A DNA stretch of 64,000 nt from Streptomyces sp. ISL-10. GTDB lineage: Bacteria; Actinomycetota; Actinomycetes; Streptomycetales; Streptomycetaceae. The translations under genes were made by a program, and so were the position numbers. Shown here piece after piece: positions 51,785 to 60,802 of the stretch (positions within the stretch are counted from its first letter, which is position 1; the number at the start of each line of letters is the position of its first letter). The notes below the pieces were generated by a model. The model saw only the letters and a list, made by a program, of their open reading frames with translations. It did no database searches and was not told where the DNA came from. The DNA lies in NCBI RefSeq assembly GCF_018614575.1, contig NZ_JAGGOJ010000021.1, positions 1-64,000 on the forward strand. The letters run 5' to 3'.

Positions 51785-52241
51785 GCCGTGAGCAACGCGA
51801 CGACGGATCATCGGTCACGGCCCCACCGCGCCGCTCACCCGAGTGGTACGCCACGGCCTGGCGGCTCATGTGCTGCTCACACCTGCGCTACGCCGCGGCG
51901 GGGAGGCCGGGCCCGGCGCCCGGTTGATCGGGGCCACCGCGCCGACCGCCGCAGGGCGGCGCTGCGACCACCGGGGCTCACCTGGACCATCCGCCGGCCC
52001 CGAACAACGCTCGCCTGAGCGGCACATGGTCCACCAGGCTCCTTGAGTGCCGCGTGCAGGGCGATGCCGCATAGCCGCCGCAGGGCGGTGCCGCCTACTG
52101 GGGGCGGGCCCGTCGGCGCGCGGACGTGCCGGAGGACGGCACACTCACCTGCTCGCGCTCCACCGCCCGCAGGACGGCGTGACCACCCGCCCCCGAAACA
52201 AGGCAGCCACAACCACGCGGGCCCGTCGGCGCGGACGTGCC
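51785..52241. other. Spacer with direct repeats, no gene
   Basis: A 37-bp unit beginning GCGGGCCCGTCGGCGCGCGG (52104-52140) recurs at 52217-52251 with a 2-bp deletion and one change. GCCGCCGCAGGGCGG-like hairpins lie at about 51947 and 52074. No frame is credible. Confidence 0.6.
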
Positions 52242-52278
52242 GGAGGGCGGCGCGCCCGGTGCTTGCGTGCCGCCCTCC
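52242..52278 (-). terminator. Terminator of gatB
   Basis: GGAGGGCGGC pairs with GCCGCCCTCC around a 17-nt loop, starting 13 bp past the gatB stop. Confidence 0.75.
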
Positions 52279-52291
52279 CCACAGGGTGTTG

Positions 52292-53803
52292 TCAGGACCC
52301 CGAGACGCCCAGCTTCTCCAGGATCAGCTCCTTGACGCGTGCCGCGTCCGCCTGGCCACGGGTCGTCTTCATGACCGCGCCCACAAGCGCGCCCACCGCC
52401 GCGACCTTGCCACCGCGGATCTTGTCCGCGATCGCCGCGTTGCCCGCGATCGCCTCGTCGACGGCCGCGCCGAGCGCACCCTCGTCCGAGACGACCTTCA
52501 GGCCGCGCTTCTCGACGACCTGGTCCGGGTCGCCCTCGCCGGCGAGCACGCCCTCGATGACCTGGCGGGCCAGCTTGTCGTTGAGGTCGCCGGCCGCGAC
52601 CAGCGCCGTCACACGGGCGACCTGCGCCGGGGTGATCGGCAGCGCGTCCAGAGCCTTGCCGGACTCGTTGGCGTTGCGCGCCAGCTCGCCCATCCACCAC
52701 TTGCGGGCCGCGGCCGCGTCCGCGCCCGCCTCGATCGTGGCGGCGATCAGGTCGACCGCGCCCGCGTTGAGCATCGACTGCATGTCGTGCTCGGAGATGC
52801 CCCATTCCTCGCGCAGCCGGTTGCGCCGCACCCGGGGCAGTTCGGGCAGACCCGCACGGAGCTTTTCGACCCACTCGCGGGCCGGGGCCACGGGCACCAG
52901 GTCCGGCTCGGGGAAGTAGCGGTAATCCTCCGCCTCTTCCTTCACACGGCCCGACGTGGTGGAGCCGTCGTCCTCGTGGAAGTGACGGGTCTCCTGGACA
53001 ATCGTGCCGCCGGACGAGAGCACCGCGGCGTGCCGCTGGATCTCGAACCGGGCCGCACGCTCCACGCTGCGCAGCGAGTTGACGTTCTTCGTCTCGCTGC
53101 GGGTGCCGAACTTCTCGGTGCCGTTCGGCCGCAGCGACAGGTTCACGTCGCACCGCATCTGGCCCATCTCCATACGGGCCTCGGAGACGTCGAGCGCCCT
53201 GATGAGTTCGCGCAGCTCGGCGACGTACGCCTTGGCCACCTCAGGAGCGCGCTCACCGGCGCCGACGATCGGCTTGGTGACGATCTCGATCAGCGGGATG
53301 CCGGCGCGGTTGTAGTCCAGTAGGGAGTGGGACGCGCCATGGATGCGGCCCGTGGCACCGCCGACGTGCGTCGACTTGCCGGTGTCCTCCTCCATGTGGG
53401 CGCGCTCGATCTCGACGCGGAAGACCTCGCCGTCCTCCAGCTGGACGTCCAGATAGCCGTTGAAGGCGATCGGCTCGTCGTACTGCGAGGTCTGGAAGTT
53501 CTTCGGCATGTCCGGATAGAAGTAGTTCTTCCGGGCGAAGCGGCACCACTCGGCGATCTCGCAGTTCAGCGCGAGGCCGATCTTGACGGCCGACTCGACC
53601 GCGATCGCGTTGACGACCGGGAGGGAGCCGGGCATGCCGAGGCAGGTCGGGCAGGTCTGCGAGTTGGGCTCGGCGCCCAGCTCCGTGGAGCACCCGCAGA
53701 ACATCTTGGTCTTGGTGCCGAGCTCGACATGGACCTCCAGGCCCATGACGGGGTCGTAGGACGCGAGGGCGTCCTCGTACGACACCAGTTCAGTGACGGT
53801 CAC
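52292..53803 (-). CDS. gatB: Aspartyl/glutamyl-tRNA amidotransferase subunit B
   Basis: The 503-residue protein has GLEVHVELGTKTKMFCGCSTELGAEPNSQTCPTCLGMPGSLPVVNAIA with the zinc-binding cysteines, then KNYFYPDMPKNFQTSQYDEPIA and YNRAGIPLIEIVTKP. The C-terminal YqeY-like tail ends ARVKELILEKLGVSGS. With GatA and GatC it converts Glu-tRNA(Gln) or Asp-tRNA(Asn) to Gln- or Asn-tRNA. It follows the small membrane gene by 16 bp in the gatC-gatA-orf-gatB operon. Confidence 0.97.
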   Translation of the reverse strand: MTVTELVSYEDALASYDPVMGLEVHVELGTKTKMFCGCSTELGAEPNSQTCPTCLGMPGSLPVVNAIAVESAVKIGLALNCEIAEWCRFARKNYFYPDMPKNFQTSQYDEPIAFNGYLDVQLEDGEVFRVEIERAHMEEDTGKSTHVGGATGRIHGASHSLLDYNRAGIPLIEIVTKPIVGAGERAPEVAKAYVAELRELIRALDVSEARMEMGQMRCDVNLSLRPNGTEKFGTRSETKNVNSLRSVERAARFEIQRHAAVLSSGGTIVQETRHFHEDDGSTTSGRVKEEAEDYRYFPEPDLVPVAPAREWVEKLRAGLPELPRVRRNRLREEWGISEHDMQSMLNAGAVDLIAATIEAGADAAAARKWWMGELARNANESGKALDALPITPAQVARVTALVAAGDLNDKLARQVIEGVLAGEGDPDQVVEKRGLKVVSDEGALGAAVDEAIAGNAAIADKIRGGKVAAVGALVGAVMKTTRGQADAARVKELILEKLGVSGS

Positions 53804-53819
53804 GATGAAACTTTCCCTC

Positions 53820-54062
53820 TCAGCCCAGCAGTACGTCGTCGTCGCCGAGCCGCTTCAGCTCGCGGTAGAGGATGGCCAGGCCGGTGACGATGGCGGCGGC
53901 GGACACCGCGGCGTCGACCAGCCGCAGGAGGTCACCGTCCTCGCGGGCCAGCTTGGCCTGTTTGGCGACGCTGATCGCACCGAAGGCGGTGGTGCCCAGC
54001 GACACGTACAGCCCGGTCTTGGACTTCTTGAAGTTCTTGGCCTTCTTTGCCATGGCACTCAC
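53820..54062 (-). CDS. Small basic membrane protein of the gat operon
   Basis: The 80-residue protein is read from GTG at 54062, which overlaps the gatA stop in GTGA; an ATG at 54053 is the alternative. It starts MSAMAKKAKNFKKSKTGLYV, a Lys-rich segment, followed by hydrophobic stretches (LYVSLGTTAFGAISVAKQ and VDAAVSAAAIVTGLAILYREL). Its place between gatA and gatB resembles what I recall of SCO5500 in S. coelicolor. Function unknown. Confidence 0.75.
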   Translation of the reverse strand: MSAMAKKAKNFKKSKTGLYVSLGTTAFGAISVAKQAKLAREDGDLLRLVDAAVSAAAIVTGLAILYRELKRLGDDDVLLG

Positions 54063-55552
54063 AGCGACGGAGCCTCCTCCAGCAGCGGGTGACCCCAGCG
54101 TTCCACGAAGGCGGCCTCAACGGCGGCACCGACCTTGTACAGCCGGTCGTCCTTCATGGCGGGGGCGATGATCTGCAGGCCGACGGGCAGGCCGTCCTCG
54201 GGCGCGAGACCGCACGGCAGGGACATCGCCGCGTTGCCGGCCAGGTTGGTGGGAATCGTGCACAGGTCCGCGAGGTACATCGCCATCGGGTCGTCGGCGC
54301 GCTCGCCGATCGGGAAGGCGGTGGTCGGCGTCGTCGGGGAAACGATGACGTCAACCTGCCCGAAAGCCTTCTCGAAGTCGCGCGTGATCAGCGTGCGGAC
54401 CTTCTGCGCCGAGCCGTAGTACGCGTCGTAGTAGCCGGAGCTGAGCGCGTACGTGCCGAGCATGATGCGGCGCTTGACCTCGGGGCCGAAGCCGGCCTCG
54501 CGGGTGAGCGCGGTGACGTCCTCGGCGGACTTCGTGCCGTCGTCGCCGACGCGCAGGCCGTAGCGCATGGCGTCGAAGCGGGCCAGGTTCGAGGAGGCCT
54601 CGGACGGCGCGATGAGGTAGTACGCGGCGAGTGCCAGGTCGAAGGACGGGCAGTCCAGCTCGACGATCTCGGCGCCGAGCTCCTTCAGCAGCTCGACGGA
54701 CTCGTCGAAGCGCTGCAGGACACCGGCCTGGTAGCCCTCGCCGCGGAACTGCTTGACGACACCGACACGCATGCCCTGGACGGACCCGTTGCGGGCGGCC
54801 TCGACGACCGGCGGGACCGGGGCGTCGATGGACGTCGAGTCGAGCGGGTCGTGCCCGGCGATGACCTCGTGCAGCAGAGCCGCGTCGAGGACCGTACGGG
54901 CGCAGGGGCCGCCCTGGTCGAGGGAGGAGGAGAACGCCACCATGCCGTAGCGGGACACGCCTCCGTAGGTCGGCTTGACGCCGACGGTCGCGGTGACGGC
55001 GGCGGGCTGGCGGATCGATCCGCCGGTGTCCGTGCCGATGGCGAGCGGGGCCTGGAAGGAGGCGAGCGCGGCGGACGAGCCGCCGCCGGAACCGCCGGGG
55101 ATACGGGTCAGGTCCCAGGGGTTGCCCGTGGGGCCGTACGCGCTGTTCTCGGTCGAGGACCCCATGGCGAACTCGTCCATGTTGGTCTTGCCGAGGATGA
55201 CGACGTCGGCGGCCTTGAGCTTCTTGGTCAGGGTCGCGTCGTAGGGCGGGATCCAGCCCTCGAGGATCTTGGAGCCGACGGTCGTCGGGATGCCCTCGGT
55301 GGTGAAGATGTCCTTCAGCGCGAGCGGCACGCCGGCGAGCGGGCCGAGCTTCTCGCCCTTCGCGCGCTTCTCGTCCACGGCACGGGCCTGGGCGAGGGCT
55401 CCCTCGCGGTCGACGTGGAGGAAGGCGTTGACCTTCTCGTCGACGGCGTCGATACGGGCCAGGTGGGCCTCGGTGACCTCGACGGCCGTCAGCTCGCCCG
55501 CGGCGATCTTCTCGGCGGTCTCGGCTGCGGTGAGCCTGATGATGTCCGTCAT
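54059..55552 (-). CDS. gatA: Aspartyl/glutamyl-tRNA amidotransferase subunit A
   Basis: The 497-residue amidase-signature protein starts MTDIIRLTAAETAEKIAAGEL with GGAGG in front. The catalytic triad segments are visible: PLALKDIFTTEGIPTT (Lys), and PGGSGGGSSAALASFQAPLAIGTDTGGSIRQPA (the two serines). It releases ammonia from glutamine for GatB. It follows gatC by 4 bp. Confidence 0.97.
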   Translation of the reverse strand: MTDIIRLTAAETAEKIAAGELTAVEVTEAHLARIDAVDEKVNAFLHVDREGALAQARAVDEKRAKGEKLGPLAGVPLALKDIFTTEGIPTTVGSKILEGWIPPYDATLTKKLKAADVVILGKTNMDEFAMGSSTENSAYGPTGNPWDLTRIPGGSGGGSSAALASFQAPLAIGTDTGGSIRQPAAVTATVGVKPTYGGVSRYGMVAFSSSLDQGGPCARTVLDAALLHEVIAGHDPLDSTSIDAPVPPVVEAARNGSVQGMRVGVVKQFRGEGYQAGVLQRFDESVELLKELGAEIVELDCPSFDLALAAYYLIAPSEASSNLARFDAMRYGLRVGDDGTKSAEDVTALTREAGFGPEVKRRIMLGTYALSSGYYDAYYGSAQKVRTLITRDFEKAFGQVDVIVSPTTPTTAFPIGERADDPMAMYLADLCTIPTNLAGNAAMSLPCGLAPEDGLPVGLQIIAPAMKDDRLYKVGAAVEAAFVERWGHPLLEEAPSL

Positions 55553-55556
55553 GTGA

Positions 55557-55853
55557 TTAGTCCTCCCCCAGGATCTGCGGCACCTTGAAACGCTGCTGCT
55601 CCTGGGCCGGGGCGCCGGAGAGCGCCTGCTCGGGGGTGAGCGACGGACGGACCTCGTCCGCGCGCATGACATTGGTCAGCGGCAGCGGGTGGGAGGTCGG
55701 GGGTACGTCTTGGTCGGCGACCTCGGAGACGCGGGCGACCGCGCCGATGATGTCGTCGAGCTGTCCGGCGAAGTGGTCGAGCTCTTCGTCCTTCAGCTCC
55801 AGACGCGCCAGCCGGGCGAGGTGGGCGACCTCCTCGCGCGTGATGCCAGGCAT
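55557..55853 (-). CDS. gatC: Aspartyl/glutamyl-tRNA amidotransferase subunit C
   Basis: The 98-residue protein starts MPGITREEVAHLARLARLEL, has the DHFAGQLDDIIGAVARVSEVA helix, and ends PQEQQRFKVPQILGED-like. It stabilises the GatA-GatB complex. It is the first gene of the operon; GAGG precedes the ATG. Confidence 0.96.
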   Translation of the reverse strand: MPGITREEVAHLARLARLELKDEELDHFAGQLDDIIGAVARVSEVADQDVPPTSHPLPLTNVMRADEVRPSLTPEQALSGAPAQEQQRFKVPQILGED

Positions 55854-55892
55854 GCAGCGATCCTCAGGGGTGAGTGTGATGGTTTTGGCCCA

Positions 55893-55898
55893 ATCCTA
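55893..55898 (-). promoter_or_regulatory. Probable -10 box of the gatCAB operon
   Basis: TAGGAT on the minus strand lies 40 bp upstream of the gatC start. A -35 hexamer about 18 bp upstream (TTCACG-like) is weak. The 55854-56084 spacer contains no other recognisable element. Confidence 0.45.
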
Positions 55899-56084
55899 TG
55901 GGGCGGGGCGGGGTGACCGTGAAACGGTTTGCTCTCCCCCTCTCCGCCCCTTCCCGAAACCGGGGCCAGGGCCCCGTGCCCCGGGCGCGAATCCCGCGCC
56001 GCCGACGCGGACGTGGGATTGATTGAAGGGGCCCCGCCGGACCCCGGCGCGCCGGAGACGTCGGGGTAAGGCACGCCCACACCG

Positions 56085-58214
56085 TTACGGCACCGCGTGC
56101 CCCCGTGTGTGGCCCGCGCTGTTCGGGGTCGGCGGGCGCTCTCCCGCCGGGAGCGCCGGGCGGTGCCAGCCGCGCTCGCCCCTGGCCAGCAGCCACGCCG
56201 TCGTCTCCTGGGGCGGCATCGCCGCCGCCACCAGCCATCCCTGCACCGCGTCGCAGCCCAGGTCCCGCAGCCGCTCCCAGGTCTCGTCGTCCTCCACGCC
56301 CTCCGCGACGACGAGGAGGCCGAGCGAGTGGGCCAGGTCGACCGTGCACCGGACGATCTCCGCGTCCTCGGCGTCGATGGCGAGCCGCGCCACGAAGGAC
56401 CGGTCGATCTTGAGCTCGCTGACCGGGAGCCGGCGCAGGTGGACCAGGGAGGAGTAGCCCGTGCCGAAGTCGTCGAGGGACATCTTCACGCCGTGGTCGG
56501 CGAGCCCCGCCAGCGTGTCGGCGGCCCGCTGCGGGTCCTCCAGGAGCACGTGTTCCGTGATCTCCAGCTGGAGCGCGGCCGGCGGGACCCCGTGCCGGGC
56601 GAGCCTCGCGGCGACGGCTCCGGCGAAGCCGGGGGTGTGGACGTCGCGCGGCGAGACGTTGACGGCGACCGGGACCGTGAGCCCCTGCGCGCGCCACCGG
56701 GCGACCTGTGCGAGCGCCGTTTCCAGCACGTACTCCGTCAGATGCGGCATCAGCCCGGACGTCTCGGCGATGGCGATGAACTCGTCCGGGGGGACCCGTC
56801 CGCGCTCGGGGTGCACCCAGCGGACGAGAGCCTCGAGCCCCGAGACGTGCCCGTCGAAGCGGACCTTGGGCTGGTAGTGCAGCTCGACGTCGCCCGCGTC
56901 CAGCGCCCGGCGCAGGTCACCGAGCAGACCGAGCCGGTCCGGGGTGTTGCTGTCCCGCTTGGACTCGTACACCTCGACGCCCGTACGGTCCCGCTTGGCC
57001 TGGTACATCGCCACGTCCGCGCGGCGCAGCAGCCCCTCGGCGTCGAGCGCGTGGTCGGGGAAGACCGCGAGTCCGGCGCTGGCCTCCAGGACGAGGGTGA
57101 GCCCGTCCAGGTCGAGCGGCGAGGACAGTTCGGCAACGAGATGACGGGCGACGCGCTGGGCGCTGGTCGTCGAGTCAGCGGTGGGCAGCAGGACGGCGAA
57201 CTCGTCGCCGCCGAGCCGCGCCGCCTCGGCCCCGCGCGGCAGTGCCAGCCGCAGCCGCTCCGCGATCTGGAGCAGCAGCCGGTCCCCCGCGAGATGGCCG
57301 AGGGTGTCGTTGACGGCGCGGAAGCGGTCGAGGTCGATGAGGACCAGCGCCGAGCGCGCTCCGGTGCTCTCGGCGTCCTCCAGCGCGGACCAGGTGCGCT
57401 CCAGCAGCCACTGCCGGTTGGGCAGCCCGGTCAGCGGGTCGCGCAGTTGCTCCTCGGCGCGGGCCCTGGCGATCCAGAGTGTGGAGTCGAGAGCGATCAG
57501 GGGAACGGCGAACAGCGGCAGCAGCACGGGCATGGCGACGGTGACGACGCTGATGAGCGGGGCGATGCCGACGAGGGCGAGGGCGACGAGGCCCTGCCGG
57601 AGCAGGGCGGTGCGGGCGACGGTGGGCAGCCCGCCGCCCTGGGGGGCGAGGACGTACCACAACAGCAGCCGGGTGACGGCGAGATAGGCGGTGGCGGCGA
57701 CGATGACCTCGGGGGCCGCCTCGATCCCCCAGCGCAGCGGGTCCCACGGGTGTTCGACGGTCGGTACGACTCCGAAGGCGGCGAGCGCGAGCGCGGCAGC
57801 GCCGATGCCCAGGACGTCGATGGCACCGTGGAGCAGGCCCTGGCGCCACCTGCCCCGGCAGGCGGCGCCGACGAGGGCGACGACGGAGAGAGAGACGAGC
57901 CCGGCGGGCACCCAGCCGAAAAGGAGCAGGACGGCCAGCGTGAGGGCGGCGCCGGAGCCGGTCCCGCCCCACCAGCGGTCGCGGCCGAGGGCGACGAGAT
58001 GGCCGACGATGATCCCGGTGAGCAGCGCGAGCGACCAGCCCTCGCTGGAGCCGGGGAACAGGGCGTGCCCTTCGCGTACGGTGGTGACGACTCCGGTCAC
58101 GAGCACGAGCGCGGCGCCCGCGACAACGGCCGCGGGCAGCCCGGGGGTCCGGCCCACCAGGGCCGCGAGTGCACGCGGCCGCGGGACCGGGGCGGCGCTC
58201 TCGGTCGGTTTCAT
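56085..58214 (-). CDS. rmdB: RmdB-like membrane c-di-GMP enzyme with GGDEF and EAL domains
   Basis: The 709-residue protein starts MKPTESAAPVPRPRALAA (AGGGACGGGA in front). Seven or eight membrane helices fill residues 25-245. The GGDEF motif is intact (ARLGGDEFAVLL at about 333), but the I-site RxxD is RGAE. The EAL domain is complete: GLEALVRW at about 459, LEITEHVL, SLDDFGTGYSS, LKIDRSF and VVAEGVED. It is expected to be a cyclic di-GMP phosphodiesterase. Its place next to ligA matches RmdB (SCO5495) of S. coelicolor, an enzyme linked to development. That assignment relies on memory of gene order. Confidence 0.88.
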   Translation of the reverse strand: MKPTESAAPVPRPRALAALVGRTPGLPAAVVAGAALVLVTGVVTTVREGHALFPGSSEGWSLALLTGIIVGHLVALGRDRWWGGTGSGAALTLAVLLLFGWVPAGLVSLSVVALVGAACRGRWRQGLLHGAIDVLGIGAAALALAAFGVVPTVEHPWDPLRWGIEAAPEVIVAATAYLAVTRLLLWYVLAPQGGGLPTVARTALLRQGLVALALVGIAPLISVVTVAMPVLLPLFAVPLIALDSTLWIARARAEEQLRDPLTGLPNRQWLLERTWSALEDAESTGARSALVLIDLDRFRAVNDTLGHLAGDRLLLQIAERLRLALPRGAEAARLGGDEFAVLLPTADSTTSAQRVARHLVAELSSPLDLDGLTLVLEASAGLAVFPDHALDAEGLLRRADVAMYQAKRDRTGVEVYESKRDSNTPDRLGLLGDLRRALDAGDVELHYQPKVRFDGHVSGLEALVRWVHPERGRVPPDEFIAIAETSGLMPHLTEYVLETALAQVARWRAQGLTVPVAVNVSPRDVHTPGFAGAVAARLARHGVPPAALQLEITEHVLLEDPQRAADTLAGLADHGVKMSLDDFGTGYSSLVHLRRLPVSELKIDRSFVARLAIDAEDAEIVRCTVDLAHSLGLLVVAEGVEDDETWERLRDLGCDAVQGWLVAAAMPPQETTAWLLARGERGWHRPALPAGERPPTPNSAGHTRGHAVP

Positions 58215-58588
58215 TCCCGTCCCTCTCACAGCCGGCGGTGCCGATGCGGCCCTGCCCTGTCGATCCTCCGGGCCTGATCCCGGGCCTGACCGAACAGAAC
58301 GGGACCGTGCGATGGCTCCCGTTCGTCATGCCACCACGACTGAAATCCCACCACGCAGCCGTGCACGACAGGCGCACGTCTCAACAGTAGGCCGCAGGAG
58401 GCTCGGACGGGCAGCGCTCTACAGCTCTTGCCCGAATGCGACCCAGCCATCCTCATCCATCTGTTATGCGCTGAACGGGTGACCTGTACCGGCCGTTCCA
58501 CCGGCGCCCCGCGCGTCGCTTTCCGGCCCCCGCGCGCCCCCTCCGGGCTCCCCGTGCGCCCCCGCGGAAACACCACTTTCCGTACGTG
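58215..58588. other. Spacer between ligA and rmdB-like gene, promoter region
   Basis: It has no credible frame. The patch at 58425-58475 is AT-richer (CATCTGTTATGCGC) and may hold the rmdB promoter on the minus strand. No clear ligA terminator hairpin was recognised. Confidence 0.45.
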
Positions 58589-60772
58589 TCACGCCTCTTC
58601 GGTCACAGCCGCCTCACGAGCCGCGTCGGGGCCCTGCTCCAGGAGGACCGCGAAGCCCGCTTCGTCCAGCACCGGCACCTTCAACTGCATGGCCTTGTCG
58701 TACTTCGAACCGGGGTTGTCCCCGACCACGACAAAGCTGGTCTTCTTGGAAACGGAACCGGCCACTTTCGCTCCAAGGCTCTGGAGCGCCTCTTTTGCGC
58801 CATCTCTGGTGTACTTCTCCAGGGTGCCGGTGACGACGACCGTCAACCCCTCCAGCGGGCGCGGCCCTTCGGGCTCCCCTGTCGTCTCCGCTCTCAGCGG
58901 GACCCCGGCCGCACGCCACTTGCGCAGGATCTCGCGGTGCCAGTCCTCCTCGAACCACTCCTTGAGGGAGGCGGCGATGATCGGCCCCACGCCGTCGGTC
59001 GCGGCGAGCTCGGCCTCCGTGGCCTGCTCGATCCGCTCGATGGAGGGGAACTCCCGGGCCAGGGCGGCAGCGGCGACCGGTCCGACATGGCGGATGGACA
59101 GCCCGTTGAGGAAGCGGGCGAACGGGCGCTGCTTGGCCGCCTCGATGTTGTCCAGCATCACCAGGGCGTTCTTCCTGGGGCCGCCCTCCTTGTTCGCGAA
59201 GACGGTGACGACCTTGTCCTCGCCCGTCTTCGGGTCCCGCTTGGGCAGTCCGCTGTCCTGGTCGAGGACATACGCCTTGATGGGCAGCAGCTGCTCGACG
59301 GTGAGGTCGAACAGGTCCCCCTCGTCCTTCAGCGGCGGGTCGGCCGGCTCAAGCGGCCGCGTCAGCGCGGCGGCGGCCACCTTGCCGAACGCCTCGATGT
59401 CCAGGCACTCGCGGCCCGCGAGATAGAACAGGCGCTCGCGCAACTGGGCCGGGCAGGACCGGGCGTTGGGACAGCGGATGTCGACGTCGCCCTCCTTCAT
59501 GGCCCGCAGCGGCGTCCCGCACTCGGGGCACTCGGCCGGCATCACGAACTCGCGCTCGGTGCCGTCCCGCAGGTCCACGACGGGCCCGAGGATCTCCGGG
59601 ATGACCTCGCCCGCCTTGCGCAGCACCACGGTGTCGCCGATGAGGACGCCCTTGGCCTTGACCACGTCCTGGTTGTGCAGGGTCGCGAACTCGACCTCGG
59701 AGCCCGCCACCGTGACCGGCTCCACCTGCGCGTAGGGAGTGACCCGGCCGGTGCGGCCCACGCCGACCCGGATGTTGACCAGCTTGGTGTTGACCTCCTC
59801 CGGCGCGTACTTCCAGGCGATGGCCCAGCGCGGGGCGCGCGCGGTGGAGCCGAGCCGTCCCTGGAGCCGGATCTCGTCGAGCTTGACGACGACGCCGTCG
59901 ATCTCGTGCTCCACGGAGTGCCGGTTCTCGCCGAAGTGGGCGATGAACTGCCGCACCTCGTCGAGGGAGCCCACGACCTCGCTGTGCCGGGCGACCGGCA
60001 GACCCCAGGCGCGCATCAGGTCGTACGCCTCGGACAGCCGGTCGATGTCGAAGCCCTCGCGGGCGCCGATGCCGTGGACCACCATGTGGAGCGGGAGCTT
60101 GGCGGTGACCCTGGGGTCCTTCTGGCGCAGCGAACCGGAGGCGGAGTTGCGCGGGTTGGCGTACGGCTGCTCGCCCGCCGCCACGCGGCGTTCGTTGAGC
60201 TCCTGGAACTTCTCCATCGGGAAGTAGACCTCGCCGCGGATCTCCACGAGGTCGGGGACACGGTCGCCGCGCAGCCGGTCGGGGATCTCGGCGATGGTGC
60301 GCACATTCGGTGTGATGTCCTCGCCGATGCGGCCGTCGCCCCGGGTGGCCGCCCGGGTCAGGCGGCCCTTCTCGTACGTGAGGTTGACCGCGAGTCCGTC
60401 GACCTTGAGCTCGCACAGGAAGTGGTAGCCGGGCGCGCCGACGTCGCGGGCGACGCGCTCGGCCCAGGCGGCGAGCCCGGCGTCGTCGAAGGCGTTGTCC
60501 AGGGAGAGCATGCGCTCGCGGTGCTCGACCTTGGTGAGCTCGGTCTCGTAGTCCCCGGAGACCTTCTGGGTCGGCGACTCGGGGGTGCGCAGCGCCGGGT
60601 ACTCCTCCTCGATCGCCTCCAGCTGGCGCATGAGCCTGTCGAACTCCGCGTCGCTGACGATCGGGGCGTCCTTCACGTAGTACCGGAAGCGGTGCTCCTC
60701 GATCTGCTCGGCGAGTTGGGCGTGCTGCTCCCGCATATCGGCGGGCAGTGCCGTCTGCTGTTCGCCAGCCAC
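58589..60772 (-). CDS. ligA: NAD-dependent DNA ligase
   Basis: The 727-residue protein starts with GTG at 60772 (GGAAGGAC in front). It shows the Ia domain (HRFRYYVKDAPIVSDAEFDRLM), adenylated Lys123 in ELKVDGLAVNLTY, NPRNSASGSLRQKDP and the OB fold. The four-cysteine zinc finger is CPECGTPLRAMKEGDVDIRCPNARSCPAQL. Helix-hairpin-helix repeats and a C-terminal BRCT domain (about 640-725, GLTVVVTGTLEKYTRDGAKEAL) complete it. It seals nicks during replication and repair and is essential in most bacteria. It is 30 bp downstream of the MetE-like gene. Confidence 0.97.
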   Translation of the reverse strand: MAGEQQTALPADMREQHAQLAEQIEEHRFRYYVKDAPIVSDAEFDRLMRQLEAIEEEYPALRTPESPTQKVSGDYETELTKVEHRERMLSLDNAFDDAGLAAWAERVARDVGAPGYHFLCELKVDGLAVNLTYEKGRLTRAATRGDGRIGEDITPNVRTIAEIPDRLRGDRVPDLVEIRGEVYFPMEKFQELNERRVAAGEQPYANPRNSASGSLRQKDPRVTAKLPLHMVVHGIGAREGFDIDRLSEAYDLMRAWGLPVARHSEVVGSLDEVRQFIAHFGENRHSVEHEIDGVVVKLDEIRLQGRLGSTARAPRWAIAWKYAPEEVNTKLVNIRVGVGRTGRVTPYAQVEPVTVAGSEVEFATLHNQDVVKAKGVLIGDTVVLRKAGEVIPEILGPVVDLRDGTEREFVMPAECPECGTPLRAMKEGDVDIRCPNARSCPAQLRERLFYLAGRECLDIEAFGKVAAAALTRPLEPADPPLKDEGDLFDLTVEQLLPIKAYVLDQDSGLPKRDPKTGEDKVVTVFANKEGGPRKNALVMLDNIEAAKQRPFARFLNGLSIRHVGPVAAAALAREFPSIERIEQATEAELAATDGVGPIIAASLKEWFEEDWHREILRKWRAAGVPLRAETTGEPEGPRPLEGLTVVVTGTLEKYTRDGAKEALQSLGAKVAGSVSKKTSFVVVGDNPGSKYDKAMQLKVPVLDEAGFAVLLEQGPDAAREAAVTEEA

Positions 60773-60802
60773 CGTTTCGTCCTTCCGTCTGCCGTGCACC
60801 CG

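Noticed and set aside
58226..58576. 116-codon minus-strand frame between ligA and the RmdB-like gene
   Set aside because: Biased composition and overlap with the RmdB-like start; no supporting motif.
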